Notes under the pieces: generated by a model
The model's database searches: none
What the model was told of the DNA's origin: nothing
What the model saw: the letters and a program-made list of their open reading frames with translations, nothing else
In this document: piece by piece, positions 1 to 12,492 of the stretch
Position numbering within the stretch: position 1 is the stretch's first letter
Layout of the letters: every line of letters starts with the position of its first letter
NCBI GenBank assembly: GCA_016870915.1
Contig: VFZY01000012.1
Span: 1 to 50,430 of the forward strand
From: Acidobacteriota bacterium
Lineage (GTDB): Bacteria > Acidobacteriota > Terriglobia > Bryobacterales > Bryobacteraceae
DNA: 50,430 nt
Direction of reading: 5' to 3'
Program-made: the position numbers and the translations under genes

Positions 1-134
1 GCTGAAAGGGCTGGTTTTGTTTGTCACCCATTGGGTGCTGTCCTCCGCAGGGGTCTTCGCTGCCTTCAAACCCCTATCGATATTGATGCGGACGAGCATC
101 CAGGAGATTCGCACGCGCGGCTCAAAACGGAAAT

Positions 135-622
135 GTGGGATTCCCCTCGATCGCCCAGCCGGAGTTTCAGAAGCTGGCGACGGACAGGTTTCTCACTGAA
201 ACGATCGCCAAGGGCAGGCCGGGCCGCCGGATGCCGGGGTGGAACAAGGAGGGTGGCCTAGGGAAGGAAGAGATCGCGGCCGTGGTGACTCATCTGCGGG
301 CGATGGCGGGCGTGCCGGCCCGGGTGGAGGAAGATCGCTGGAAGGCCGCGGCAGAACCGATGACGGGCGAGCCGCTCTATGCCGCATCGTGCGCGGGTTG
401 TCACGGCGGCAAGGGGCAGGGTGGCAAGGGTCCCGCGCTCGCCAACCGCGTCCTGCTTGAGGCGGCATCCGACGGTTTTCTGCGCGACACGATTGCAAAG
501 GGGCGGCCAGGCAGCGTGATGCCGGCCTTCAGTGAGCCCTCGACCGTCCACCGGACACTCACGCCGTCCGACATTGAATCCATCGTGGCCTATCTGAGGT
601 CCTGGCAAGGGGAGATGAAGCA

Positions 623-626
<4 letters not shown>
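135..626 (+). CDS. c-type cytochrome, N-terminal heme site missing
   Basis: Periplasmic electron carrier, probably the redox partner of the molybdoenzyme downstream. Residues 80-163 form a complete class I cytochrome c domain: CAGCH at 86-90 and a likely axial Met in the GSVMPAF stretch near 128. Residues 1-58 look like the second half of another cytochrome c domain, with its own [10 protein letters not shown] axial-Met motif near 30-36, but no CXXCH for it is visible upstream in any frame. The frame is closed by TGA at 84-86, so GTG at 135 is the only start found. The gene is probably a diheme cytochrome whose 5' part is broken by frameshift or lies before the window; no signal peptide is seen. 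The stop overlaps the next start (ATGA). Confidence 0.7.
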
Positions 627-4077
<3,451 letters not shown>

Positions 4078-4078
<1 letters not shown>

Positions 4079-5205
4079 TGGCACGCGTCTACAACTGGCA
4101 GATTGGCCGCGAGATGTCGTACTGGTATCCCGAGCACCGGCCGCAGAAGCAGTTTGCCGCGGTGTTTGACACGAACAAGTGCATCGCCTGCCAGACCTGC
4201 ACGCTTGCCTGCAAGACCACCTGGACGTCGGGCCGGGGGCAGGAGTACATGTTGTGGAACAACGTGGAAACGAAGCCCTACGGCTCCTATCCATTGGCCT
4301 GGGACTTGAACCTGCTCAAGACGCTTGATGGGGGCAAGTGGAACGGCGGCCGGTACGAGGGGCGGACGATCTTCGAATCAGCCGAAGCCGGCGAGCGTGT
4401 CTTGGGGTGGCGGCCGGAGTCGCAGGATTACGCCTATCCCAACGTTGGCGAGGACGACTGCGCCGGGCAGGTGGACGCCGGCGCATACATGAACTCGCCG
4501 CACATGGCCTGGTTCTATTATCTGGCGCGGATCTGCAACCACTGCACGCACCCGGCGTGCCTGGCGTCCTGTCCGCGGGGCTCCATCTACAAGCGGCCGG
4601 AGGACGGCATTGTCCTGGTGGACCAGAGCCGCTGCCGTGGTTATCAGGAGTGCGTGAAGGCATGTCCTTACAAGAAGGTGTTTTTCAACCCGATGACCGG
4701 CACGTCGGAGAAATGCATTGCCTGCTACCCGAAAATCGAGCAGGGCATTCAGCCGCAGTGTTTTGTCAACTGCATCGGCAAGATCCGCATGGCCGGCTTC
4801 ATCAACAAGCCACAGAACGCCCGGCCGGACAACCCGATCGACTACTTGGTGCACATCAAGAAGGTGGCCCTGCCGCTATACCCGCAGTTCGGGCTGGAAC
4901 CGAACGTTTACTACATTCCTCCGATTCACGTACCGACTCCGTTTACCCGCCAGATGTTCGGGCCTGGCGTCGACGCCGCGGTAAAGACGTACCGCAACGC
5001 AACGAACGACCCGGACCTGGCGGCACTGCTGTGCCTGTTCGGTTCGAGCGAGATGATGATGCCGCAGTTCCGCCGGCAGGGGGATGTGATCAGCGGTATC
5101 GACGCGCACGGTAACACGGTGGTGCGCGTACCGGTCAACGAACCGGTGCACGTACGGCCCGCCTATGACCGGCTGTATCAGATTCAGCGGACGAACTGTC
5201 CGTAA
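4078..5205 (+). CDS. Iron-sulfur beta subunit of the NXR/EBDH-like complex
   Basis: Electron-transfer subunit, 375 aa, linking the molybdenum subunit to the heme b subunit. Four ferredoxin-type Cys clusters are visible: [16 protein letters not shown] near residues 34-49, [13 protein letters not shown] near 154-166, [15 protein letters not shown] near 181-195, and KCIACYP followed by [11 protein letters not shown] near 213-242. The stretch [17 protein letters not shown] is shared by NarH/NxrB-type subunits. There is no signal peptide, as expected if it is carried across the membrane with the Tat-bearing alpha subunit. Its ATG overlaps the alpha-subunit stop by one base, implying translational coupling. 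Confidence 0.93.
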
Positions 5206-5217
5206 GGGAGAACCCGC

Positions 5218-5991
5218 ATGCGAACCCGCGTCCTGGTGATGGTTCCGGTGCTGGCGGCCCTCCACGGCTGCCGGCAGGTTGCGCCAACCGCCAATGAAGT
5301 GGTGGCTCTGAGGGTGGCGCAGATGCCTTCGGCGCCCGGAGACGGAGTGTGGAACACCACGAGCGAGTACACGGCCAAATTGCTGCCACAAGACCTGGTG
5401 GATCCACGCCTGATGCAGTCTTCCACGCAAGAGGTGAGGGTGCGGGCGCTGACCAACGGCTCCGAGCTGGCGCTCCGGCTGAGCTGGCTCGATCCGCAGG
5501 TGAACGACTTGCCCGGTCCTGGCCGTTTCGTGGATGGCTGCGCGATTCAGATTCCGCGCACGATTGAGGCGAACCCGCCTGATCCGCAGATGGGCCAGGC
5601 CGGCCGGCCGGCGGGAATTGCGTTCTGGCGGGCGGACTGGCAGGCGGCGATGAACGGCCGCAAGGATGACATTCGTTCAATCTACCCGAATGCGGCGGTG
5701 GATCACTACCCGTTCCAGGCCCAGTCACTGGAGCCCGGTTCGACTGTGCAACAGGAGATGGCGATGCGCTACGCGCCGGCGGCGGCGGTGGGGAATCGCC
5801 GGGTGGGCCCGCGCCGGTCCCCGGTGGAGGACATGATTGCGGAAGAGCCGGGAACGTTGTCGCCCGATCCGGCGGGTTCATCACGTGGAAAGGGGGAACG
5901 CACGGCGGATGGGTGGTCTGTGATGATCGTTCGCAGGGCTCCGGAGGGCTGGGGTCCGAAGACGCGCACGCAGATTGCATTCGCGGTATGA
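5218..5991 (+). CDS. Heme b-binding gamma subunit of the type II DMSO-reductase complex
   Basis: 257-aa protein of the ethylbenzene dehydrogenase / DMS dehydrogenase gamma family, which binds one heme b and hands electrons to a periplasmic cytochrome c. The N-terminus is hydrophobic and ends in LHGC near residue 18, so it may be a lipoprotein, although the lipobox is imperfect. Family-typical features are LRLSWLDPQ near 80-88, GCAIQIP, and the C-terminal DGWSVMIVRRAP stretch ending in a beta-rich segment. It follows the beta subunit by 12 nt, with an upstream GGGAG as ribosome binding site. Assignment rests mainly on these short motifs and on its place in the operon. Confidence 0.8.
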   Translation: MRTRVLVMVPVLAALHGCRQVAPTANEVVALRVAQMPSAPGDGVWNTTSEYTAKLLPQDLVDPRLMQSSTQEVRVRALTNGSELALRLSWLDPQVNDLPGPGRFVDGCAIQIPRTIEANPPDPQMGQAGRPAGIAFWRADWQAAMNGRKDDIRSIYPNAAVDHYPFQAQSLEPGSTVQQEMAMRYAPAAAVGNRRVGPRRSPVEDMIAEEPGTLSPDPAGSSRGKGERTADGWSVMIVRRAPEGWGPKTRTQIAFAV

Positions 5992-6068
5992 GAAGGATCG
6001 GCGAAGGAAGCCGGTGCGCGGAAGATGCGCACAGGCTGGGTACCGCTGTCGCTTAGGGAGGCCGCGCG

Positions 6069-6731
6069 ATGAGCGTACCATTGGAGGCGCCGGCCCGCCA
6101 GTTGTTGGCCGAAGCCGCCGAATGGCGCCTGATTGGAATGCTGTTGGAGTGCCCGTCCGGTTCCTGGCGTGGACGCGTCGAAGAACTGGAAGGAGAAGTG
6201 GAGGACGCGGAACTGCGGCAAGCCGCACGACTGGCGCTGGAGCAGGCGAGCGAAGGCCTGTATCATTCCACTTTCGGCCCCGGCGGACCGGCCCCTCCAC
6301 GCGAGGCCACGCACCGCGACACTTTGCAGTTGGGCTACCTTCTCTCTGAATTGAACGCCTACTACGCTTCGTTCGGCTACCGGCCGGAGTCTGTTTCCTT
6401 CGAGCCGCCTGACCACATCGCCGTGGAATCCGGTTTCGTGGCGTATCTTAAGTTTAAAGAGGCGTTCGCGGCGGCGTGCGGGGATGCTGAAGCACGGGAG
6501 ACAACGGCGCAAGCGTGCCGGGAATTCGTGACGGAGCATCTGGCCTCCACGGCCGCGCCACTGAAGGAAATGCTGGCCGCCTCGGGAGTGCCGTATCTGG
6601 AGTTGACCGGCCGGGCGATGGCTCGCCGGGCGGGCCCAGCCAAGCAGAGATTTCTGGTGTTGGGGGCCAGCTCGATGGAAGGAGACGATTCCAGCGAATT
6701 CGGTTGTGGCGTTGAAGACCAGTCATCATGA
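6069..6731 (+). CDS. TorD/DmsD-family chaperone (delta subunit) for the molybdoenzyme
   Basis: 220-aa cytoplasmic chaperone that would bind the alpha subunit, guide cofactor insertion and hold it until Tat export. The diagnostic TorD-family motif EPPDHIAVESGFVAYL is present near residues 117-132 in an otherwise all-alpha, Ala/Glu/Leu-rich protein of normal family length. It is preceded by a strong AGGGAGG ribosome binding site. A 77-nt gap separates it from the gamma subunit gene and no hairpin was noticed there, so it is probably still in the same transcript. Confidence 0.88.
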   Translation: MSVPLEAPARQLLAEAAEWRLIGMLLECPSGSWRGRVEELEGEVEDAELRQAARLALEQASEGLYHSTFGPGGPAPPREATHRDTLQLGYLLSELNAYYASFGYRPESVSFEPPDHIAVESGFVAYLKFKEAFAAACGDAEARETTAQACREFVTEHLASTAAPLKEMLAASGVPYLELTGRAMARRAGPAKQRFLVLGASSMEGDDSSEFGCGVEDQSS

Positions 6732-6999
6732 CGGCCCATGACAAGTAAACGGCGGGGGCGTTGGCGGCGCGGGCTGCTGGCGGAAAATGCGAGGGACTGG
6801 CCGCCGCTACTCAAACACTTCCACCCGTTGCGAACTTTGCCCTGGTTAAGTGAAGAAGAGCGGGTGGATGCCGGTCAGGTGCGGCCGTTGAGGCAGGGAG
6901 GCAAACCGCCTCCTCGACGGATTCGATGGCAAGATCGCGCAACGGAAGGCGGGCAGATCTACTGGCTTGCGAACGCGCGTTACGGTATGCTGGCGAATC
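6732..6999. other. Intergenic stretch with no convincing gene
   Basis: About 270 bases between the chaperone and the next gene. One frame is open for 89 codons (6738-7007) but it is Arg/Trp/Pro-rich, has no recognisable motif or ribosome binding site and runs into the next gene. The only useful signal is the -10-like element at 6986-6991. Confidence 0.5.
6986..6991 (+). promoter_or_regulatory. -10-like element TATGCT, predicted leaderless start
   Basis: The hexamer ends 8 nt before the ATG at 7000. Transcription would start at or next to the start codon, and no Shine-Dalgarno sequence is present in the 8-nt gap. Confidence 0.5.
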
Positions 7000-8397
7000 A
7001 TGAGTGATGCTACATCGACATCCCGCCGCGAATTTCTGACCACGACGCCTGCTCGTGTCGCGGGTACCAGTGCTTTGGCCGGTGTTGTGCTTCCGCATGT
7101 GCATGCGGCGGAGGACAATACCGTGGAGGTGGCGCTGGTGGGCGCCGGGGGGCGCGGGACGGGCGCCGCGGGGAATGCGCTTTCGGTTGAGAACGGCCCG
7201 ACGAAGCTGGTGGCGATCGCGGATGTGGTTCCGAAGAAGCTGAACGACAACTACGACCGGCTGAAGACGCAGTTCGGGGCCAAGGTGGATGTGCCACCGG
7301 AGCGGCGTTTTCTGGGGTTTGACGCCTACAAGCAGGCGATGGATGCGTTGAAGCCGGGTGGTGTGGTGATTCTGGGTACGCCGCCGGCTTTCCGGTGGGT
7401 GCACTTCAAGTACGCGATCGACAAGGGCCTGCACACGTTCATGGAGAAGCCGGTGACGGTGGATGGTCCGACAACGAAGCGAATCTTCGAGTTGGGCGAC
7501 CTGGCCACGCGGCGGAACCTGAAGGTGGGTGTGGGACTGATGGTGCGCCACTGCCGGGCGCGCCAGGAACTGCTGAACCGGATTCGCGATGGGCAGATTG
7601 GCGAGATTGTGGCGATGCGCGGGTATCGCATGGGACAGGGTGGCGGCACGGCTCCGCCGAAGCCTGAGGGGATGAGCGAGGTGATGTACCAGTTGAGCCG
7701 GTTCCATGCGTTTCTTTGGGCGAGCGGCGGGGTGTTCAGCGATTATTACATTCACCAGATCGATGAATGCAGTTGGATGAAGGGCGCCTGGCCGGTGGAA
7801 GCTCATGGGGTAGGCGGCCGGCATTACCGCGGGGATTCACTGGATCAGAACTTCGACACGTATTCGGTGCAGTTCGTGTACCCGGACGGAACGCGGTTGT
7901 ACTTCGATGGACGGAACATGGCGGGGGCGCGGGATGAGTTCGCGTCGTACGCGCATGGCTCGAAGGGATCGGCTGTGATTTCGACGCTGGCGCACACGCC
8001 GGGCATCACGCGGATTTACAAGGGCCAGAACATTCCTCGCGTGAACAACCGGAAGGAATTGCCGCTCGCGGCGGATCCGAATCTGGTGTGGGCGTTTCCG
8101 CAACCGGAAAAGAGCCCATATCAGTGGGAGTGGGACGATCTGCTGGAGGCGATTCGAAACGACAAGCCGTACAACGAGGTGCGGCGCGGAGCGGAGGCGA
8201 GCCTGGTTACTTCGATGGGGCGGATGGCGGCGCACACGGGGCAGATCATTACGTATCAGCAGATGCTCGATTGCCCGCATGAGTTCGCGCCGGACGCCGA
8301 CAAGCTGACTCCGGATGGTCCGGCGCCGGTCCGGTTGGGGGCGGATGGCAAGTATCCGCAGCCGGAGCCGGGGGTGAAGAAGGATCGCGAGTACTGA
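7000..8397 (+). CDS. Tat-exported Gfo/Idh/MocA-family oxidoreductase
   Basis: 465-aa NAD(P)-dependent sugar dehydrogenase-like protein. A twin-arginine signal (SRREFL near residues 8-13) and Ala-rich h-region suggest export to the periplasm. The Rossmann fold begins at VEVALVGAGGRGTG (Gly-x-Gly-x-x-Gly), the EKP motif of the family is in MEKPVTVDG near 149-157, and the C-terminal Gfo/Idh beta-sheet domain follows. ATG at 7000 is preferred over an in-frame upstream ATG at 6967, because it places the Tat signal at the N-terminus and matches the -10 element just upstream. Such secreted members are abundant in Acidobacteriota and Planctomycetota and are thought to act on glycans; the substrate is unknown. 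It converges on the gamma-glutamyltranspeptidase gene. Confidence 0.88.
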   Translation: MSDATSTSRREFLTTTPARVAGTSALAGVVLPHVHAAEDNTVEVALVGAGGRGTGAAGNALSVENGPTKLVAIADVVPKKLNDNYDRLKTQFGAKVDVPPERRFLGFDAYKQAMDALKPGGVVILGTPPAFRWVHFKYAIDKGLHTFMEKPVTVDGPTTKRIFELGDLATRRNLKVGVGLMVRHCRARQELLNRIRDGQIGEIVAMRGYRMGQGGGTAPPKPEGMSEVMYQLSRFHAFLWASGGVFSDYYIHQIDECSWMKGAWPVEAHGVGGRHYRGDSLDQNFDTYSVQFVYPDGTRLYFDGRNMAGARDEFASYAHGSKGSAVISTLAHTPGITRIYKGQNIPRVNNRKELPLAADPNLVWAFPQPEKSPYQWEWDDLLEAIRNDKPYNEVRRGAEASLVTSMGRMAAHTGQIITYQQMLDCPHEFAPDADKLTPDGPAPVRLGADGKYPQPEPGVKKDREY

Positions 8398-8406
8398 TTC
8401 CGCGGC

Positions 8407-10161
8407 CTACCTGCCGAAGATGAAGCGGCCGCGGCGGGGGTCGGCGGCGCCTTCGAGGATTCCGTCTCCGATCTTGATGACTGTGGGTGCGGAGCCGTTG
8501 CTCCAATCGCCGGTGACTGTGATGCGGTGGCCGCGTGCTTTCAAGTCTTCGACGGCGGCCTTGCCGAGACGGCCTTCGAGATTCACCTTGCCGGGAGAGA
8601 ACTCGTGGGTGGCGAAGGATGAGTAGAAGTGTTCGGTCTGGAAGCGGGGCGCTTCGGCGGCGTCCTGGGCGGCCATGCCGAAGTCGATGATGTTGAGCAG
8701 GACTTGGAGCATGGCCTGGTCCTGATTGTCGCCGCCGGGGGTGGACATGGCCATGAAGGGCTTGCCGTCCTTGAGAACAATGGTTGGGCTGAGGGTGACG
8801 CGGGGCCGCTTGCCGGGGGCGAGCTGGTTGGCGTGGCCATCGGTCATGACGAAGGACTGAAGGCGGGTGCTGAAGGGCACACCGGTCTTGCCGGCGATGA
8901 CCGAGGGCAGCCAGGCGCCGCTGGGGGTGGCTGAGAAGACATTGCCGAAGCGATCGACGACGTTGACGCAGGTGGTGTCCTGCACGGAGCCCTGGCCGGC
9001 CGAGGAGGGCGAGGGAAGAGCGGGAGCGAAGGCGCCGGGGCGGTGATCCATGGAGGCGCGGCGGGGATCGATCAGCTTGCGCCGCTCGGCGGCGTACTCC
9101 TTGGAGAGGAGGGTTTCCTCGGGGATCTTACTGAACTTGGGGTCGCCGTAGTAGCGGTCGCGATCGGCGAAGGCGAGCTTAGCGGTTTCGATGACGGTGT
9201 GGAGGTATTCGGAGCTGTTGTGGCCCATGGCGCGAAGGTCGTAGCCTTCGAGGATGTTGAGCGCCTGCAACATGACCGGCCCCTGGGTGTAGAAGCCGGG
9301 TTTCACCACTTCATAGCCGCGGTACACGGTGCTGCGCGGCTGGTCGATTTCGGCGCGGAAGCCGGCGAGGTCTTCGCGGGTGATGAGGCCGCCGGCGGCC
9401 TGGGAGGCTTCGGCGATGCGGCGGCCGAGATCGCCGCGATAGAAGTAGTCGCGCACGGCGCGGATCTTGCGGACGCGGTTGCCTCGGGCTTTCTTTTCGA
9501 CCGCCGCCAGCTCGCGGAACGTGGCGGCGAGGGTGGGTTCGCGGAACATGGTTCCGCGCCGGGGCGGCTCACCGCCGGGCAGGAAGAACTCCTTTGAGGC
9601 GGGCCAGAGTTCGAGAATGCGGCGCGTGTTGCGGATGAACGCCGCGTACTCTTCGCCGATGGGAAAGCCGTCGGCGTACTCGATGGCGGGGGCCACCACT
9701 TGGGCGAAGCTCATGGTGCCGTACTCCTCAAGGGCCAGCAGGATGCCATCGAAAACGCCGGGGAGGATGGCGGCGTAGATGCCTTGGGCTGGTATGGGCG
9801 GGCGACTGGAGCCTTCTTCCCAGGGCTCATTGGGGCGCTGGCGGTACCATTCGACGGTGGCTTTCTTGGGCGCGGTGCCGATGCCGCTGATGGAGATGAC
9901 GGGCTTGCCATTCATCTTGATGAGAAGCGGCATTTCACCACCGATGCCAAAGCGCGCCTGTTCGGTGACGGAGGCAGCGAGGATGGACGCCACGCCCGCA
10001 TCGACGGCGTTGCCGTTGAGGCTGAGCATGCGGTAGCCCGCCTCAACCTCAAAGTTGTTGGCGGCTCCCACCATCTCGCGGGTTCCGCGCACGGCGGGGA
10101 ACATGCTGTATTGAGCGGAAGCGGCGGAGGCCGCAAGGATCAGAATCCCCAGTATCCTCAT
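8407..10161 (-). CDS. Gamma-glutamyltranspeptidase
   Basis: 584-aa secreted N-terminal nucleophile hydrolase that cleaves gamma-glutamyl amides such as glutathione. A short signal peptide (cleavage probably after ASAQ near residue 16) is followed by the GGT fold: GNAVDAGVASILAASVTEQ near 50-68 and GIGGEMPLLI. The autoprocessing site is the first Thr of DTTCVNVVDRFGN, Thr396, which starts the small subunit. The oxyanion-loop STPGGDNQDQ motif is present near 480. Last gene of a reverse-strand operon; its ATG overlaps the stop of the methyltransferase gene (ATGA), so it is translationally coupled. Confidence 0.92.
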   Translation of the reverse strand: MRILGILILAASAASAQYSMFPAVRGTREMVGAANNFEVEAGYRMLSLNGNAVDAGVASILAASVTEQARFGIGGEMPLLIKMNGKPVISISGIGTAPKKATVEWYRQRPNEPWEEGSSRPPIPAQGIYAAILPGVFDGILLALEEYGTMSFAQVVAPAIEYADGFPIGEEYAAFIRNTRRILELWPASKEFFLPGGEPPRRGTMFREPTLAATFRELAAVEKKARGNRVRKIRAVRDYFYRGDLGRRIAEASQAAGGLITREDLAGFRAEIDQPRSTVYRGYEVVKPGFYTQGPVMLQALNILEGYDLRAMGHNSSEYLHTVIETAKLAFADRDRYYGDPKFSKIPEETLLSKEYAAERRKLIDPRRASMDHRPGAFAPALPSPSSAGQGSVQDTTCVNVVDRFGNVFSATPSGAWLPSVIAGKTGVPFSTRLQSFVMTDGHANQLAPGKRPRVTLSPTIVLKDGKPFMAMSTPGGDNQDQAMLQVLLNIIDFGMAAQDAAEAPRFQTEHFYSSFATHEFSPGKVNLEGRLGKAAVEDLKARGHRITVTGDWSNGSAPTVIKIGDGILEGAADPRRGRFIFGR

Positions 10162-10697
10162 GACGATTTATTCTCCAACATCCGGCGGTACTTTCGCAGA
10201 AGCTCATAGAGCAGGACGCCGCCGGCGGTAGCGACATTGAGCGAATGCTTGACGCCAAGCATGGGGATTCGGACGTGCGTGGCGGCGGCTTGGAGAAGCG
10301 GGGGCTCGATGCCGTCGACTTCGTGGCCGAAGACGAGGCAGACGGGGAAGCGCGGCTGCCAGTCAAAGAGGTCGACGGAGCGGACGCTGGTTTCGACGGC
10401 GGCCACTTCGACGCCGCGGGACTCCAACTGGTGGAGGAGCGCAAGAGGGTCCACGGTGCGTTCCCAGGGGACGGTCTCGTCGGCGCCGAGGGCGGTCTTT
10501 GTGATCTGTTTCCTGGGCGGAGACGCGGTGATGCCCGCGAGATAGAGCCGGCTCAGGCGTACTCCATCGGCGGTGCGGAAAACTGCTCCGACGTTGTACA
10601 TGCTGCGAACGTTTGAGAGCAGCACGGAGACGGGGAGTTCACGCACGGTGTCATAGAGGGAGCCGAGCGTGGTGGCTTGAAAGGGCAGCCTGTCCAT
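10158..10697 (-). CDS. TrmH/SpoU-family RNA 2'-O-ribose methyltransferase
   Basis: 179-aa SPOUT methyltransferase acting on tRNA or rRNA with S-adenosylmethionine. Motif 1 NVRSMYNVGAVFRTADG, motif 2 FGHEVDGIEPPLL and the knot motif 3 IPMLGVKHSLNVATAGGVLLYE are all present in order. It lacks the extra N-terminal substrate-binding domain of RlmB, so it is of minimal size. ATG at 10697 is chosen because it lies 16 nt after the sulfatase stop; an upstream in-frame TTG would overlap that gene. The RNA target cannot be read from sequence. Confidence 0.88.
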   Translation of the reverse strand: MDRLPFQATTLGSLYDTVRELPVSVLLSNVRSMYNVGAVFRTADGVRLSRLYLAGITASPPRKQITKTALGADETVPWERTVDPLALLHQLESRGVEVAAVETSVRSVDLFDWQPRFPVCLVFGHEVDGIEPPLLQAAATHVRIPMLGVKHSLNVATAGGVLLYELLRKYRRMLENKSS

Positions 10698-10713
10698 TGA
10701 AGAGTCGCCGAGA

Positions 10714-12186
10714 CTAGGCAGGGCGGTGCCAGGCAAGCAGTTCGGCTTCCATGGCCTGGCGCCGCGCGGCGTGGGTTGCTGAAGCCGCGAGATTGTTCAT
10801 TTCGTCCGGGTCAGCACGCAGGTTGTAGAGTTCGGGGGTGTCGTTGGCGTAGTGGCAGTACTTCCAATCGCCGCGGCGGAGCATGGCTTTGGCGTTCTTG
10901 GTGCGGAGGGCAAATTCGGCGAAAACGGGCTGGTCGCGCAGGACCGTAGGTTCGTGCACGTGGGGCAACAAGCTGCCGCCATCGAGCCCGGCGGGAACCG
11001 GCACGCCGCACAGTTCGAGGATGGTGGCGACCAACTGCACCTGGCTCACCGGCGAGGCACAGCGCGCGCCGGCGTTTGCCATGCCGGGCACATGCACCAT
11101 GAGGGGCACACCCACTGATGGCTCATAGAAGACGAACTTCTGCCACAATCCGTGATCACCCAGCATTTCACCGTGATCGCTTGAATAGATGATGGCTGTG
11201 TCCTGGTCGAGTCCCAGGGCCTTCAGTTCGGCTATGACCGAGCCGATGGAGTCATCCAACTGGGCGACGTTGGCGTGGTACATGGCGATGCGCTGCCGGG
11301 CCTGATCGGGGTTCGCCAGTTCGGGTGTGGCGGTGGATGTTTTCATTCGCTCTTGAATTTCGCGCGGCACGGTGGCCGGGTTGACCTTGCCCCAGGTGGC
11401 GGGCAGGGACATTTTGGCGGGATCGAACATACGGGCAAAGCGGGTGGCGGGCATGAACGGATCATGTGGTTTGAGATAGCTGGCCACCAGGAAGAACGGG
11501 TTCTCGCGGCCGTGGTTGCGGAGGAAGCGAATGGCCTCACGGGAGACGAAGCTTTCGAAGTGGTCGCGTTCGGCGATCCTGGATTCGCGGCCGACGTGGA
11601 CGAGGCTCTGGCGGTTGTCGAGGGTGCGGGTGCCGATCCAGGGGTCGCCGTGGTCGAGCCAGAGGGAGTCGATTTGGGGCATGCCGCTGCCGGAGTTGGC
11701 GCGGGAGAGTTCCTCGGCGTAGAGCTGTGTCTTGGGCCCGAGTTGCTGGTACCAGTCGTTGAAATCGAGCCGGTAGTCGAAGCCGTGCGTCTGGGCGTCG
11801 ACGAAGTGCATTTTTCCGATGAGGGCGGTGAAGTAGCCGGCGCGGCTGAGGTGATGGGCGACTGTCTTGTTGCGGAATGGCCAGGGAGTGGCGTTGCTCC
11901 AGGTCTGGTGGTTGTGGGTGTAGAGCCCGGTGAGGATGGAGGCCCGGGAAGGCGTGCAGACGGGATTGGCGCAGTAGGCGGCGTTGAAACGCACGGAGCG
12001 GGCAGCGAGGGCGTCGAGGTTGGGCGTGCGGGCGATGGGATCGCCTTCGCAGCCCATGGCGCTGGGGCGATGCTGGTCCGAAAGGAGGAACAGCACATTG
12101 CGCGGGCGGCGGGATTGCTGAGCGAACTGCGGAGACAGGGTGACGGGAGCGGCTGCGCCGGTCTTGAGGAAAGTCTTGCGCGTCAT
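10714..12186 (-). CDS. Secreted sulfatase (arylsulfatase/choline-sulfatase-like)
   Basis: 490-aa sulfatase of the alkaline phosphatase superfamily. The formylglycine signature is Cys77-Thr-Pro-Ser-Arg81 followed by ASILTGLY; the N-terminal metal site is LLSDQHRPSAMG near 34-45, and the second metal site is SSDHGEMLGDHG near 320-331. The N-terminus (MTRKTFLKTGAAAP) resembles a weak Tat or Sec signal but lacks the twin arginine. It would hydrolyse sulfate esters, consistent with the other sulfatases and TonB receptors here. It is the third gene of the reverse operon beginning at the porin. Confidence 0.9.
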   Translation of the reverse strand: MTRKTFLKTGAAAPVTLSPQFAQQSRRPRNVLFLLSDQHRPSAMGCEGDPIARTPNLDALAARSVRFNAAYCANPVCTPSRASILTGLYTHNHQTWSNATPWPFRNKTVAHHLSRAGYFTALIGKMHFVDAQTHGFDYRLDFNDWYQQLGPKTQLYAEELSRANSGSGMPQIDSLWLDHGDPWIGTRTLDNRQSLVHVGRESRIAERDHFESFVSREAIRFLRNHGRENPFFLVASYLKPHDPFMPATRFARMFDPAKMSLPATWGKVNPATVPREIQERMKTSTATPELANPDQARQRIAMYHANVAQLDDSIGSVIAELKALGLDQDTAIIYSSDHGEMLGDHGLWQKFVFYEPSVGVPLMVHVPGMANAGARCASPVSQVQLVATILELCGVPVPAGLDGGSLLPHVHEPTVLRDQPVFAEFALRTKNAKAMLRRGDWKYCHYANDTPELYNLRADPDEMNNLAASATHAARRQAMEAELLAWHRPA

Positions 12187-12233
12187 GGTGGGAATACGCT
12201 ACCACGCGCGGGGCAGGCTGTGCTGAGGGAGGG

Positions 12234-12479
12234 TTACGGAAGGCCGGCCAATTGGGCGTCGAGATGCTTGAGGGCTTCGTCCAACTGGGCTTGATGGCGC
12301 GGGTGGCGGGCCATGGCGCGATCATTCGCGACTCGCGTGCGGGTGAGTTCAAGGGACTGGCGCCGGGCCTGATTCGCGATGGCCTCGGCGGTGGGCTTGG
12401 TCGCGGCGGCGTCGCGGCGAGCCTGAACGCGTTCTTCGATCTGCGATTCCACTGACTTGCTTTCCCAACCACGGGCCAT
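12234..12479 (-). CDS. Small Ala/Arg-rich helical protein of unknown function
   Basis: 81 aa, highly charged and almost entirely helical by composition, probably a short coiled coil. There is no signal peptide, metal motif or membrane segment. Support for reality: a good ribosome binding site (AAGGGAAG about 8 nt upstream of ATG), a 13-nt spacing after the porin gene and 47 nt before the sulfatase gene on the same strand, and a non-shadow amino-acid composition. I do not recognise a family. Confidence 0.6.
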   Translation of the reverse strand: MARGWESKSVESQIEERVQARRDAAATKPTAEAIANQARRQSLELTRTRVANDRAMARHPRHQAQLDEALKHLDAQLAGLP

Positions 12480-12492
12480 GGCGCACTTCCCT

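Noticed and set aside
6738-7007. Possible 89-aa protein between the chaperone and the Gfo/Idh gene
   Set aside because: No family resemblance, Arg/Trp/Pro-rich composition, no ribosome binding site, and it overlaps the promoter and start of the next gene.
11275-12294. A 339-codon forward frame opposite the sulfatase
   Set aside because: Antisense shadow of low-complexity Gly/Val/Glu composition without motifs or a ribosome binding site.
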